Shown here one piece after another: positions 40,833-49,827 of a stretch of DNA of 64,000 bases. This DNA comes from RAM1 sp041905405 (GTDB lineage Bacteria; Pseudomonadota; Gammaproteobacteria; Burkholderiales; Burkholderiaceae_C), in assembly GCA_041905405.1 (NCBI GenBank), contig JAYRLC010000004.1:1-64000 (forward strand), in the 5' to 3' direction. The notes under the pieces were generated by a model, which saw nothing but the letters and a program-made list of their open reading frames with translations, ran no database searches and was not told the origin of the DNA. A program made the translations under genes and the position numbers. Position 1 is the stretch's first letter, and each line of letters opens with the position of its first letter.

Positions 40833-42929
40833 ATGAATACCAATTCCGAATCCACTGGCAGTAACGGCGCAGGCGCCTTCAACCTGACGCAGTTCTACCA
40901 GGTGTTCTTTGAAGAGGCCGGCGAAAACCTGGCCGCCATGGAGCAGCACCTGCTGGGCCTGGATGTGCAGGCACCCCAGGACGAGACGCTGCACGCCATC
41001 TTCCGCTGCGCTCATTCGATCAAGGGCGGCGCGGCCACTTTCGGCTTCGAGGACCTGGCCGCACTGACGCACACCATGGAAACGCTGCTGGACCGGCTGC
41101 GCCGCCATGAAATGAACCCGTCCGCACCCATGGTGGACACCCTGCTTGCCGCGGGCGACGCGCTGCAGTCGATGTTGCAGCGCCGCCAGAGCGGCGACGC
41201 GCAGCCCGTGGATGTGACCGACATCGCCGCGCAGCTGCAGGGTTTTGTCAACGGCACCCCTGGCACGCCCGCCGCCGCGCCTGCTGCCGCGCCTGCTGCC
41301 GCCGCAGCACCTGCCGTGCTGGTCGCCGCGCCGGCCCCGGCCCCCGTCGTCGCATCCGGCGGCCTGCGTGACCTGCAGGTGATTGCCGGCCCGCTGACAA
41401 GCCTGTCGGTGGCCGACGACCTGGTCACGCTGTTTGCCGAAGTCAAGGGTGCGGGCGAACTGTCACGCGTTCAGCCGCTGCCGGATCAGCCCGAGAACTG
41501 TGTGCGTTTTCACCTGATCACGCAGTCCAGCGACGCCGATCTGCTGGACCTGTGCGGCTTTCACGTGGACCGGGAGCAGATCAGCATCACGCCCTGGGCG
41601 CGTGAGGAACCGGGCTACGGCCTGTTCGATGGCGCGCCTGGCGCGCCGCCAGCCGAGGCCCCCGCGGCACCGGTCGCGGCTGCGCCACAGGGCGCCGCGG
41701 CGCCGGCCGATGCGGTCCGCGCGGCGGCGCCCGGCGCCTCTCCCAAGCGGGCCGCAGCCGGCGGCGACGCGACGATCCGCGTGTCGGTCGAAAAGGTGGA
41801 CCAGCTCATCAACCTCATGGGTGAACTGGTCATCACCCAGGCCATGCTGTCGCAGCGCGCGGCAGGTCTGGACGGCCCGGCCCGCGAGCAGCTCGTGTCT
41901 GGCCTGAACGATCTTGAGCGCACCACGCGCGACCTGCAGGACTCGGTCATGTCGATCCGCATGATCCCCATGGGCGACGTGTTCAACCGCTTCCCGCGCA
42001 TGCTGCGCGATCTGGCGCAGCGCCTGGGCAAGCAGGTCAACTTCCAGACCCAGGGCGAGGCGACCGAGCTGGATAAGGGCATGATCGAAAAGATTACCGA
42101 TCCGCTGACCCACCTGGTGCGCAATTCGGTGGATCACGGCATCGAGCTCCCGGGCGAACGTCTGGCGTCCGGCAAGCCGGCCCAGGGCACGTTGACGCTG
42201 AGCGCGCAGCATGCGGGCGGCTGCATCCTGATCCAGGTGCGCGACGACGGGCGCGGCCTGGACCGCGCGCGCATCCTGGCCAAGGCGCGGGGCAACGGCA
42301 TGGCGCTGCCCGACAACATGGCCGACGCCGATGTCTGGCAGCTGATATTCGCCCCCGGCTTTTCCACCGCCGAGGTCGTGACCGACGTGTCCGGCCGTGG
42401 CGTCGGCATGGACGTGGTCAAGCGCAACATCCTGGCCCTGGGCGGCTCGGTGGAGCTGGACTCCGCCCCCGGCCTGGGCACCTGCGTGAGCGTGCGCCTG
42501 CCGCTGACGCTGGCCATCCTGGACGGCATGTCGGTGGCGGTGGAGGACGAGCTGTACGTGCTGCCGCTGGCCAGCATCGTCGAATCGTTCCAGGCTCCCG
42601 ACAGCAGCATCAAGACCCTGGCCGGCGGCGGCTCGCGCGTGGTGAAGGTGCGCGAAGACTACCTGCCCATCGTGGCGCTGGACCAGACCTTCTCGGTGCG
42701 TCGCCTGAACGACCAGGGCGACCAGCTGATGCTGGTGATCGTGGAGTCCGAAGGCCAGCGCGTGGCGCTGCAGGTGGATCGCATCGTGGGGCAGCAGCAG
42801 GTCGTGGTGAAGAACCTGGAAGGTAATTTCCGTCGCGTTCCCAACGTGTCGGGCGCGACCATCATGGGCGACGGCCGTGTCGCGCTGATTCTTGACGTGG
42901 GCGCGCTGGTTCGTGGATCGGGCTTTTGA
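40833..42929 (+). CDS. cheA: CheA chemotaxis histidine kinase
   Basis: Of 698 residues, the HPt domain holds His61 (AHSIKGGAATFGF). After Ala/Pro-rich linkers and a middle domain (170-255) comes the dimerisation domain (VEKVDQLINLMGELVITQAM). The ATPase follows (HLVRNSVDHGIE, DDGRGLD, GRGVGMDVVKRNI), and a CheW-like domain ends the protein. It autophosphorylates at receptors and feeds CheY and CheB. Confidence 0.97.
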   Translation: MNTNSESTGSNGAGAFNLTQFYQVFFEEAGENLAAMEQHLLGLDVQAPQDETLHAIFRCAHSIKGGAATFGFEDLAALTHTMETLLDRLRRHEMNPSAPMVDTLLAAGDALQSMLQRRQSGDAQPVDVTDIAAQLQGFVNGTPGTPAAAPAAAPAAAAAPAVLVAAPAPAPVVASGGLRDLQVIAGPLTSLSVADDLVTLFAEVKGAGELSRVQPLPDQPENCVRFHLITQSSDADLLDLCGFHVDREQISITPWAREEPGYGLFDGAPGAPPAEAPAAPVAAAPQGAAAPADAVRAAAPGASPKRAAAGGDATIRVSVEKVDQLINLMGELVITQAMLSQRAAGLDGPAREQLVSGLNDLERTTRDLQDSVMSIRMIPMGDVFNRFPRMLRDLAQRLGKQVNFQTQGEATELDKGMIEKITDPLTHLVRNSVDHGIELPGERLASGKPAQGTLTLSAQHAGGCILIQVRDDGRGLDRARILAKARGNGMALPDNMADADVWQLIFAPGFSTAEVVTDVSGRGVGMDVVKRNILALGGSVELDSAPGLGTCVSVRLPLTLAILDGMSVAVEDELYVLPLASIVESFQAPDSSIKTLAGGGSRVVKVREDYLPIVALDQTFSVRRLNDQGDQLMLVIVESEGQRVALQVDRIVGQQQVVVKNLEGNFRRVPNVSGATIMGDGRVALILDVGALVRGSGF

Positions 42930-43005
42930 GCGACCCCGCTCAAGTCCTTCCTGATCCCGCCGAAAACCGATTCTGAACACCCTCAAAAATCTCGAGAGAA
43001 ACCCC

Positions 43006-44793
43006 ATGAGCATCCTCAGAAACCTGCGCATCGGCGCTCGCCTGGCGGGCGGCTTCGGACTGCTGCTGCTGGCCCTGGTGGCAACCAGTGTTGCAAGTTT
43101 GCAGAGCATGTCCGGCATCCAGCAGCGGCTGAACGACATCGTGCACGTCAGCAATGAGCAGGTTCGCCAGTCCAACCGCATGCTGATCGCCATCAACCGC
43201 ACGACGGCGGCCTCCGAGGAGCTGATGCTGGCTGCCACGCCTGCCGAGCGCGACGAGGCCCTGGCCAAGCTCACGGTCGAGCGCAAGCGCTATGACGCCG
43301 CCGAAGAAGCTTTGACCAGGTCCATGTCAGATGACACGACTGCCCGCGAGCGTGAAATTCTGGCCGGGATCCAGAAGCAGAAGAACATCACCCGGCCACT
43401 GACGACCGCATTGTTCGATCAGGTCAAGGCCGGCAAGATGGTCGAGGCGCGCCGCATGCTGGCCGAGCAGGTGCAGCCGGCGCAAAGCCGCTGGCTTGAA
43501 GTGATCGAGACCATGGTGGCGTTCCAGGACAAGGACACTGACGCCGCCGCGCAGGCCGCCGAAGCCCGTTACCGGATGACCCGGGGTATCCTGATCGCCG
43601 TCGTCGTCGCCATGCTGATGCTGGGCGCCCTGTCAGCCCTGCTGATCACCCGCAGCATCACCCAGCCGATCAGCCAGGCCGTGAAGATCGCCGAAACCGT
43701 GGCCCAGGGCGACCTGACGGTGCGCATCGAGGCCACCGGCCGGGACGAACCAGCCAGGCTGCTGCGCGAGCTGGACCTGATGACGCAGGCCCTGGCCCGC
43801 GTGGTGTCGCAGGTGCGCGAGGGCAGCGAATCCATCGCCGCCGGCTCCAGCCAGATCGCCAACGGCAACGACGACTTGTCCCAGCGCACCGAGCGCCAGG
43901 CGTCCAACCTGCAGGAAACCGCTGCGTCCATGGAGCAACTGGGCGGTACCGTGCGCAACACGTCCGCCACCGCGCGCGAAGCCAGCGAGCTGGCCGTGTC
44001 GGCCAGCTCCGCGGCCGAGCAGGGCGGACGCGTGGTGGGCGAGGTGGTTTCCACCATGGACGACATCCGCACCTCCAGCCGCAAGGTCAGCGACATCATC
44101 GGCGTGATCGACGGTATCGCATTCCAGACCAACATCCTGGCGCTGAACGCGGCGGTGGAAGCCGCCCGGGCCGGTGAGCAGGGCCGCGGCTTTGCCGTGG
44201 TAGCCGCCGAGGTGCGCAACCTGGCCCAGCGCAGCGCCGAGGCCGCGCAGCAGATCAAGAGCCTTATCAGCGACAGCGTGGGCAAGGTAGAGACCGGCAG
44301 CAAGCTGGTGGGCGACGCCGGCCGCACCATGACCGACATCGTGGCGCAGGTGCGCCGGGTGAGCGACATGATCACCGAGATCAGCACGGCCGCGACCGAG
44401 CAGACCCAGGGCATCAGCCAGGTCGGTGAAGCCGTGACCCAGCTGGACCAGGTCACGCAGCAAAATGCTGCCTTGGTTGAGCAGCTGGCCGCCGCCGCCG
44501 GCAGCCTGAAGTCACGCTCCGCGGAGCTTGTGGGTTCGGTGGCGTCGTTCCGCATCGACGGCGTGTACGGCCATGCCGCACCGCAGGTTGTCGCACCCGT
44601 TGCGGTTCCCGCGGCCGAACCCGTCGCAGCGCGGTCCCCCGCCGCGCCCGCCGTGCGCGCTGTCCCCGCTGTGCCGGCCCCCGTGGCCAAGGCACCCCCC
44701 CTTGTTTCCCCCCTGCGCCCCAAGGCGCAGCCCACCTCCGCCCAACCCGTTTCCGCCCCCGCGGGCGATGACGGCGAATGGACCCAGTTCTGA
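43006..44793 (+). CDS. Methyl-accepting chemotaxis protein 1
   Basis: The 595-residue protein has membrane helix 1 near residues 10-30 and a four-helix-bundle sensor to about 190. Helix 2 is GILIAVVVAMLMLGALSALL, then HAMP and the signalling hairpin with the invariant tip IAFQTNILALNAAVEAARAG. A Pro/Ala-rich linker leads to a terminal EWTQF, a CheR/CheB-docking pentapeptide. The ligand is unknown. Confidence 0.95.
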   Translation: MSILRNLRIGARLAGGFGLLLLALVATSVASLQSMSGIQQRLNDIVHVSNEQVRQSNRMLIAINRTTAASEELMLAATPAERDEALAKLTVERKRYDAAEEALTRSMSDDTTAREREILAGIQKQKNITRPLTTALFDQVKAGKMVEARRMLAEQVQPAQSRWLEVIETMVAFQDKDTDAAAQAAEARYRMTRGILIAVVVAMLMLGALSALLITRSITQPISQAVKIAETVAQGDLTVRIEATGRDEPARLLRELDLMTQALARVVSQVREGSESIAAGSSQIANGNDDLSQRTERQASNLQETAASMEQLGGTVRNTSATAREASELAVSASSAAEQGGRVVGEVVSTMDDIRTSSRKVSDIIGVIDGIAFQTNILALNAAVEAARAGEQGRGFAVVAAEVRNLAQRSAEAAQQIKSLISDSVGKVETGSKLVGDAGRTMTDIVAQVRRVSDMITEISTAATEQTQGISQVGEAVTQLDQVTQQNAALVEQLAAAAGSLKSRSAELVGSVASFRIDGVYGHAAPQVVAPVAVPAAEPVAARSPAAPAVRAVPAVPAPVAKAPPLVSPLRPKAQPTSAQPVSAPAGDDGEWTQF

Positions 44794-44808
44794 AGACAGG
44801 AGCCCCCC

Positions 44809-45318
44809 ATGGACATGATCACCGAAGGTACCCACATTGCCCGTCACGAAGCCGAACGCCGGGCCCCGGCGGTTCGGGCCGGCGAATACCTCACCTACCG
44901 CCTGGGTGGGGAAGAGTACGGCGTGGATATCCAGAAAGTTCAGGAAATCCGCTCCTACGAGCAGCCCACCCGCATCCCCAACGCACCCTCGTTCATCAAG
45001 GGCGTGGTCAACCTGCGGGGTGTGATCGTGCCGGTTGTGGACCTGCGCCTGAAGCTGAACTGCGAGACCGCTGACTACACCGACTTCACCGTGGTGATCG
45101 TGCTGGCGGTGCAGGGCCGCGTGGTTGGCGTGGTGGTCGACTCGGTGTCTGACGTGCTGAACCTGGAAGCCGCGGCCATCAAGGACCCGCCGACCCTATC
45201 GGGCGGCGGCGAATCGGACTTCATCACCGGCATCGCGAGCGTCGGTGAACGCATGCTGATGCTGGTGGACATTGAGGCGTTGCTGGGCGATGCCGCCCTG
45301 GGCGCGACGGAGCTGTGA
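44809..45318 (+). CDS. cheW: CheW coupling protein
   Basis: The 169-residue protein is a typical CheW fold (YLTYRLGGEEYGVDIQKVQE, PSFIKGVVNLRGVIVPVVDL, VVVDSVSDVLNL). It joins receptors to CheA. It starts 15 bp after MCP1 and ends 1 bp before MCP2. Confidence 0.97.
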   Translation: MDMITEGTHIARHEAERRAPAVRAGEYLTYRLGGEEYGVDIQKVQEIRSYEQPTRIPNAPSFIKGVVNLRGVIVPVVDLRLKLNCETADYTDFTVVIVLAVQGRVVGVVVDSVSDVLNLEAAAIKDPPTLSGGGESDFITGIASVGERMLMLVDIEALLGDAALGATEL

Positions 45319-45319
45319 C

Positions 45320-46885
45320 ATGAGAGCGCTGAAAAAGCTCAAGCTCTGGGCCCGGCTGGGCCTGGCTTTCGGTGTCCTGCTGGCGCTGCAGATCCTGATG
45401 GTTCTGGCCGCGCTGGAGCAGATGCGCGGCATGCGCGAGCTCCAGCTGCGCCAGGGCGCGCTGGTGCAAAGCCGCGGTCTGGTCTTTGAATGGAACGCAC
45501 TGACCCGCGCCAACGTGATCCGCGCGGTCATGCTGGCCAAGGCGGGTAGCCCGCCCGAACTGGCCGAATGGACGGGCGGCGAGATGAAGGCTGTGTCGGC
45601 TCGCATTTCACAGGTGCAAAAGGTCCTGGAGTCAGATCTGCGCGACGCGCGCGCCCTGTCCCTGATGGCCGACGTGGCAAAGGCCCGCAAGGCGTACCTG
45701 GACCTGCGCGCGGGACTGATGCAGCGCATGATGCAAAAGGGTGAAGCCGCCGCAGCACGGGCCGCCGTAGATACCCAGATGGTGCCCGCAGCCAACGCCT
45801 ACCTCAAGACGCTGGACGCCGTGCTGGCCCATGTGGATGGCCAGATGACGGCGCAAGCCGCTGCCATGGAAGCAGACCTTCGCCGTGCCATGGCCACCCT
45901 GGCGGTGTTGTCCGCCGTGGCCCTGGCGCTGGGCGGGCTGATGGCCTGGCTGGTCGCGCGGAGCATCGTCAAGCCTGTGCGCGCCGTGATTGCCAGCGCA
46001 CGCAACATCGCTGCCGGCGATCTGACGCACGCGATCGAGCAGACCCGTGGCGATGAAATCGGTGACCTGCAGGCCGCGCTGCGCGACATGCAGGTCAACC
46101 TGCGCGATATGGTGCATGGCATCCGTGCCAGTACCGAAAGCGTGGGTGTGGCCACGTCCGAGATCGCCACCGGCAACCTGGACCTGAGCTCGCGCACCGA
46201 GCAGGCTGCCAGCAACCTGCAGCAGACCGCCGCGTCCGTGGCGCAGCTCAACGACACCGTTCGGCAGTCCGCCGGCTCGGCCCATGAGGCCAACTCCCTG
46301 GCCGACACGGCCGCGGGCGTTGCGCGCCGGGGTGGCGAGGTCGTGTCGCAGGTGGTTGCCACGATGTCCGAGATTCACGAAGGCTCCAACCGCATTTCCG
46401 AAATCACGAGCGTGATCGACGGCATTGCATTCCAGACCAACATCCTGGCGCTGAACGCGGCGGTGGAAGCCGCCCGCGCAGGCGAGCAGGGCCGCGGATT
46501 TGCCGTGGTGGCCGCCGAGGTGCGCAACCTGGCCCAGCGCAGCGCCGAAGCGGCGCGCGAAATCAAGGGGCTGATCGGCGCCAGCGTCGAGAAGGTCGGC
46601 ACCGGCACGCGCCTGGTGCAGGAAGCAGGCTCCACCATGGACGAGATCGTGCAGAGCGTGCAGCGTGTCACGCAGGCGCTGGGCGGCATCAGCGCGGCTG
46701 CCGAAGGGCAGGCCGGCAGCATCGGCGAGATCAACCAGGCGGTGGGTCAGCTGGACCAGATCACGCAGCAGAACGCCGCGCTGGTCGAAGAGGCCGCCGC
46801 CGCCGCCCAGAGCCTGAAGGACCAGGCCGCCGGCCTGGCCCGGCTGGTCACGACGTTCCGTCTGGCCCCGGCAGCGGCCGCCTGA
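45320..46885 (+). CDS. Methyl-accepting chemotaxis protein 2
   Basis: The 521-residue protein has membrane helices at about 12-32 and 192-212 and a helical-bundle sensor between them. HAMP and the same signalling tip (IAFQTNILALNAAVEAARAG) as MCP1 follow. It ends in APAAAA with no docking pentapeptide, so it probably depends on MCP1 or other receptors for adaptation. Its sensor domain is unrelated in detail to that of MCP1. Confidence 0.95.
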   Translation: MRALKKLKLWARLGLAFGVLLALQILMVLAALEQMRGMRELQLRQGALVQSRGLVFEWNALTRANVIRAVMLAKAGSPPELAEWTGGEMKAVSARISQVQKVLESDLRDARALSLMADVAKARKAYLDLRAGLMQRMMQKGEAAAARAAVDTQMVPAANAYLKTLDAVLAHVDGQMTAQAAAMEADLRRAMATLAVLSAVALALGGLMAWLVARSIVKPVRAVIASARNIAAGDLTHAIEQTRGDEIGDLQAALRDMQVNLRDMVHGIRASTESVGVATSEIATGNLDLSSRTEQAASNLQQTAASVAQLNDTVRQSAGSAHEANSLADTAAGVARRGGEVVSQVVATMSEIHEGSNRISEITSVIDGIAFQTNILALNAAVEAARAGEQGRGFAVVAAEVRNLAQRSAEAAREIKGLIGASVEKVGTGTRLVQEAGSTMDEIVQSVQRVTQALGGISAAAEGQAGSIGEINQAVGQLDQITQQNAALVEEAAAAAQSLKDQAAGLARLVTTFRLAPAAAA

Positions 46886-46907
46886 CACATACCGCAGGAG
46901 TACGGGC

Positions 46908-47735
46908 ATGACCGATGCCGCCGTCACCGAAAGGGATATCGAGTTCAGCGCGGGTGATTTCGAGCGCGTGCGCACCATGATCCGCGCCAAGGCCGGTATT
47001 GACCTGAACCCGGGCAAGCAGAACATGGTGTACAGCCGCCTGTCGCGCCGCCTGCGCGAATGCGGTTACCGGTCGTTCCGCCCCTACCTGGATTCGCTGC
47101 AAAATGCGAGCCCCGCCGAATGGCAGGAGTTCGTGAACTGCCTGACGACCAACCTGACCTCGTTTTTCCGCGAGGCGCACCATTTCCCTGTCCTCGCGCA
47201 ACACCTGCGCAAGCGGCACCCCGCGCAGCAGCGCATCTGGTGCTGCGCGGCGTCCACGGGCGAGGAGCCCTACACCATCGCCATGACCGTGCGTGACACG
47301 CTGGGCGCCCAGGCATCCGTAAGCATCGAGGCGAGCGACATCGACACCCGCGTGCTGGAGACCGCGCGCACCGGCGCCTACAGCGCGGAGTCCGTGGCGA
47401 GCCTGGACCCGGCGCTGCTGCACCGCCACTTCATGAAGGGCACCGGTGCGAATGCCGGGCGCGTACGCGTCAAGCCGGAACTGCGGTCGATGATTGCGCT
47501 GCATCAGTTCAATCTGCTGTCCGACCAGTGGCGCGGTGAGGCCTGCGACGTGATCTTCTGCCGCAACGTGATGATCTACTTCGACCGGCCTACGCAGCGT
47601 GCCGTGCTGCAGAAGCTGCATGCGGCGCTGAGACCGGACGGGCTGCTGTTCGTGGGTCATTCCGAAAATTTCACCGAACACCGCGATCTCTTCCGCCTGG
47701 TGGGCAAGACGGTGTACGCGCCTGTCGGCGGCTGA
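46908..47735 (+). CDS. cheR: CheR, receptor methyltransferase
   Basis: The 275-residue protein has an N-terminal helical domain (FERVRTMIRAKAGIDLNPGK) and a SAM-binding domain with WCCAASTGEEPYTIAM, IEASDIDTRVLE and DVIFCRNVMIYFD. It methylates Glu residues of MCPs. It follows MCP2 by 22 bp. Confidence 0.97.
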   Translation: MTDAAVTERDIEFSAGDFERVRTMIRAKAGIDLNPGKQNMVYSRLSRRLRECGYRSFRPYLDSLQNASPAEWQEFVNCLTTNLTSFFREAHHFPVLAQHLRKRHPAQQRIWCCAASTGEEPYTIAMTVRDTLGAQASVSIEASDIDTRVLETARTGAYSAESVASLDPALLHRHFMKGTGANAGRVRVKPELRSMIALHQFNLLSDQWRGEACDVIFCRNVMIYFDRPTQRAVLQKLHAALRPDGLLFVGHSENFTEHRDLFRLVGKTVYAPVGG

Positions 47736-47737
47736 AC

Positions 47738-48382
47738 ATGGGCGGCGCCCCCAACGTTCCCGCCGGCCTGCCCGACGTGGCCAGCCTCAAGCGGCTGCGT
47801 CGTCGCGACCACGAGGCATCCTTCGTATTCCACGACCCGGGTTTCGGCCGGGCTGCCGTCAAGGTGCTGCCCGGCGAGTTCTTCGTCTACGACCAGGACA
47901 TCGTGGTGACCACCACCCTGGGTTCCTGCGTCGCAGCCTGCCTGCATGACACGGGAGCTTGCGTGGGCGGCATGAACCATTTCATGCTGCCGGACAGCGG
48001 TGACGGTGGCGAGAGCGGACGCTTCGGCGCGTTCGCGATGGAACTGCTGATCAACGAAATGCTCAAGCGCGGTGCGCGCCGAGGGGGTATGACCGCCAAG
48101 ATTTTCGGAGGCGGCCAGGTGGTCAAGAGCCTGGCGGGCACCTCCATCGGCGACAAGAATGTGGCGTTCGTCCGCGCGTTCCTGGCGCAGGAGAACATCC
48201 CGATCACGGCCAGCGACGTGCTGGACATCTTCCCGCGCAAGATCGTGCAGTTCCCCCGTAGTGGCAAGGTCATGTGCAAGCGGCTTCCGGCCACCCATGG
48301 CGCCGAATTCGAGGCCCAGGAAGCCCGCTACCGGGCGCAACTGGTTCAACAGCCGCGCGGCGGCGACGTGGAGCTTTTCTGA
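47738..48382 (+). CDS. cheD: CheD, receptor glutamine deamidase
   Basis: The 214-residue protein shows VTTTLGSCVAACLHDTGACV with the catalytic Cys, and GGMNHFMLP with the catalytic His. It converts receptor Gln to Glu and can interact with CheC/CheY. It is 2 bp after cheR and overlaps cheB by one base. Confidence 0.96.
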   Translation: MGGAPNVPAGLPDVASLKRLRRRDHEASFVFHDPGFGRAAVKVLPGEFFVYDQDIVVTTTLGSCVAACLHDTGACVGGMNHFMLPDSGDGGESGRFGAFAMELLINEMLKRGARRGGMTAKIFGGGQVVKSLAGTSIGDKNVAFVRAFLAQENIPITASDVLDIFPRKIVQFPRSGKVMCKRLPATHGAEFEAQEARYRAQLVQQPRGGDVELF

Positions 48383-49434
48383 TGACGATACGTGTCGTGG
48401 TGGTGGACGATTCGGCCCTGGTGCGCAGCATCCTCACGGATGTCATCAATCGCAGCGGGGACATGCGTGTGGTGGGCACGGCCGGTGACCCGTATGCGGC
48501 GCGTGAGGTGATCCGCACGCTGGACCCGGACGTCATCACGCTGGACGTGGAAATGCCCCGCATGGACGGGCTGGACTTTCTGGAAAAGATCATGCGCCTG
48601 CGGCCCATGCCGGTGGTGATGATCTCGACCCTGACGGCGCGCGGCACGCAGACCACGCTGCGCGCGCTGGAACTGGGCGCGGTGGACTTCGTGGCCAAGC
48701 CCACGTTCGCTGTGCGCGCGGGGCTGGACGATGCAGCTGTTGAGATCACGGGAAAGATCCGCACCGCCGCGATGGCGCGCGTGGCCCGGCGCATCTCGCC
48801 CCCGCCGCTGGTGGCCGCGCCGCAGCCGACGGCGGTGCAGCGGCCCGCGCGGCCCAGTGAACAAATTGTCGCCATCGGCGCCTCCACCGGCGGGACCGAA
48901 GCTATCCGGGAAGTGCTGTGCGCGCTGCCGGCCGATGTGCCGGGCATCGTCATCACCCAGCACATGCCGCCGGGCTTTACAGCGGGCTTTGCCGCGCGGC
49001 TGGACAGCCTGTGCGCGCTGAATGTGGCCGAAGCGGTGGACGGCGCGCGGGTCATGCAGGGCCATGCCTATGTCGCGCCGGGCGGACGCCACCTGTGGGT
49101 GGAGCGCCAGGGGCCGGCATTCATCACCCGGGTCGCCGACGGCGATCCGGTCAACCGCCACAAGCCGTCGGTGGAAGTGCTGTTCCAGTCTGTCGCGCGC
49201 CATGCCGGCAAGCGGGCCACCGGGATCATGCTCACGGGCATGGGCGCGGACGGCGCGCGCGCCATGCGGGAGATGCGCGACGCGGGCGCCTGGAACCTGG
49301 TGCAGGACGAGGCGAGCTGTGTGGTGTTCGGTATGCCGCGCGAGGCGATAGCCGCCGGCGCCGCCGATGAAGTGCTGCCGCTGGCGGCCATTGCACCGCA
49401 CCTGCTGGCGCGGCTGGGCGTCAAGACTTCCTGA
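48382..49434 (+). CDS. cheB: CheB, receptor methylesterase
   Basis: Of 350 residues, the receiver domain has Asp55 (VITLDVEMPRMDG). A linker leads to the esterase domain with Ser168 (GASTGG), His194 (TQHMPPGFT) and the GMGADG loop. It removes methyl groups when phosphorylated by CheA. It ends the che operon, facing the HPt gene. Confidence 0.97.
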   Translation: MTIRVVVVDDSALVRSILTDVINRSGDMRVVGTAGDPYAAREVIRTLDPDVITLDVEMPRMDGLDFLEKIMRLRPMPVVMISTLTARGTQTTLRALELGAVDFVAKPTFAVRAGLDDAAVEITGKIRTAAMARVARRISPPPLVAAPQPTAVQRPARPSEQIVAIGASTGGTEAIREVLCALPADVPGIVITQHMPPGFTAGFAARLDSLCALNVAEAVDGARVMQGHAYVAPGGRHLWVERQGPAFITRVADGDPVNRHKPSVEVLFQSVARHAGKRATGIMLTGMGADGARAMREMRDAGAWNLVQDEASCVVFGMPREAIAAGAADEVLPLAAIAPHLLARLGVKTS

Positions 49435-49468
49435 TGGCGCGGGCGGCGCGCCGCAGGGGCGCTGCCGT

Positions 49469-49825
49469 TCAGAGGCCTTCCAGCGCCCGCAGGGTTTGCT
49501 GGATGCAGTCGCTCACTTCAGGCCAGGCTTCGCGGGCGGCGTCCGGGCGGCCCTCGCGCAGCGCCAGCTCCATGCGGCGCGCCGCGCGCGACAGCAGGGC
49601 GTTCTGCATCATGCCGGCAGACCCCGCCACCTTGTGGGCCAGGTCGCGCAGCGTTGCGTCATCGTTGCCCGCGACGGCGTCTGCGATCAGCTGCGCCTGG
49701 GTGGACAGGGCGTCGCGGTACATGGTCACCATGTTGGCCCGCACGTCGGCCGGCAGCAGTTGCAGTAGCTCATGCAGGGGGGCGAACGGGTCGCCGGGGT
49801 CGGTGGGATCGAATTTGGAGTCCAT
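49469..49825 (-). CDS. HPt phosphotransfer protein
   Basis: The 118-residue stand-alone four-helix protein has His64 in LAHKVAGSAGMMQNALLSRA, the HPt signature. It lies 2 bp after the hybrid kinase at 49828, so it is the obvious acceptor from that kinase's receiver. The final regulator of the relay is not in this unit. Confidence 0.88.
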   Translation of the reverse strand: MDSKFDPTDPGDPFAPLHELLQLLPADVRANMVTMYRDALSTQAQLIADAVAGNDDATLRDLAHKVAGSAGMMQNALLSRAARRMELALREGRPDAAREAWPEVSDCIQQTLRALEGL

Positions 49826-49827
49826 GA

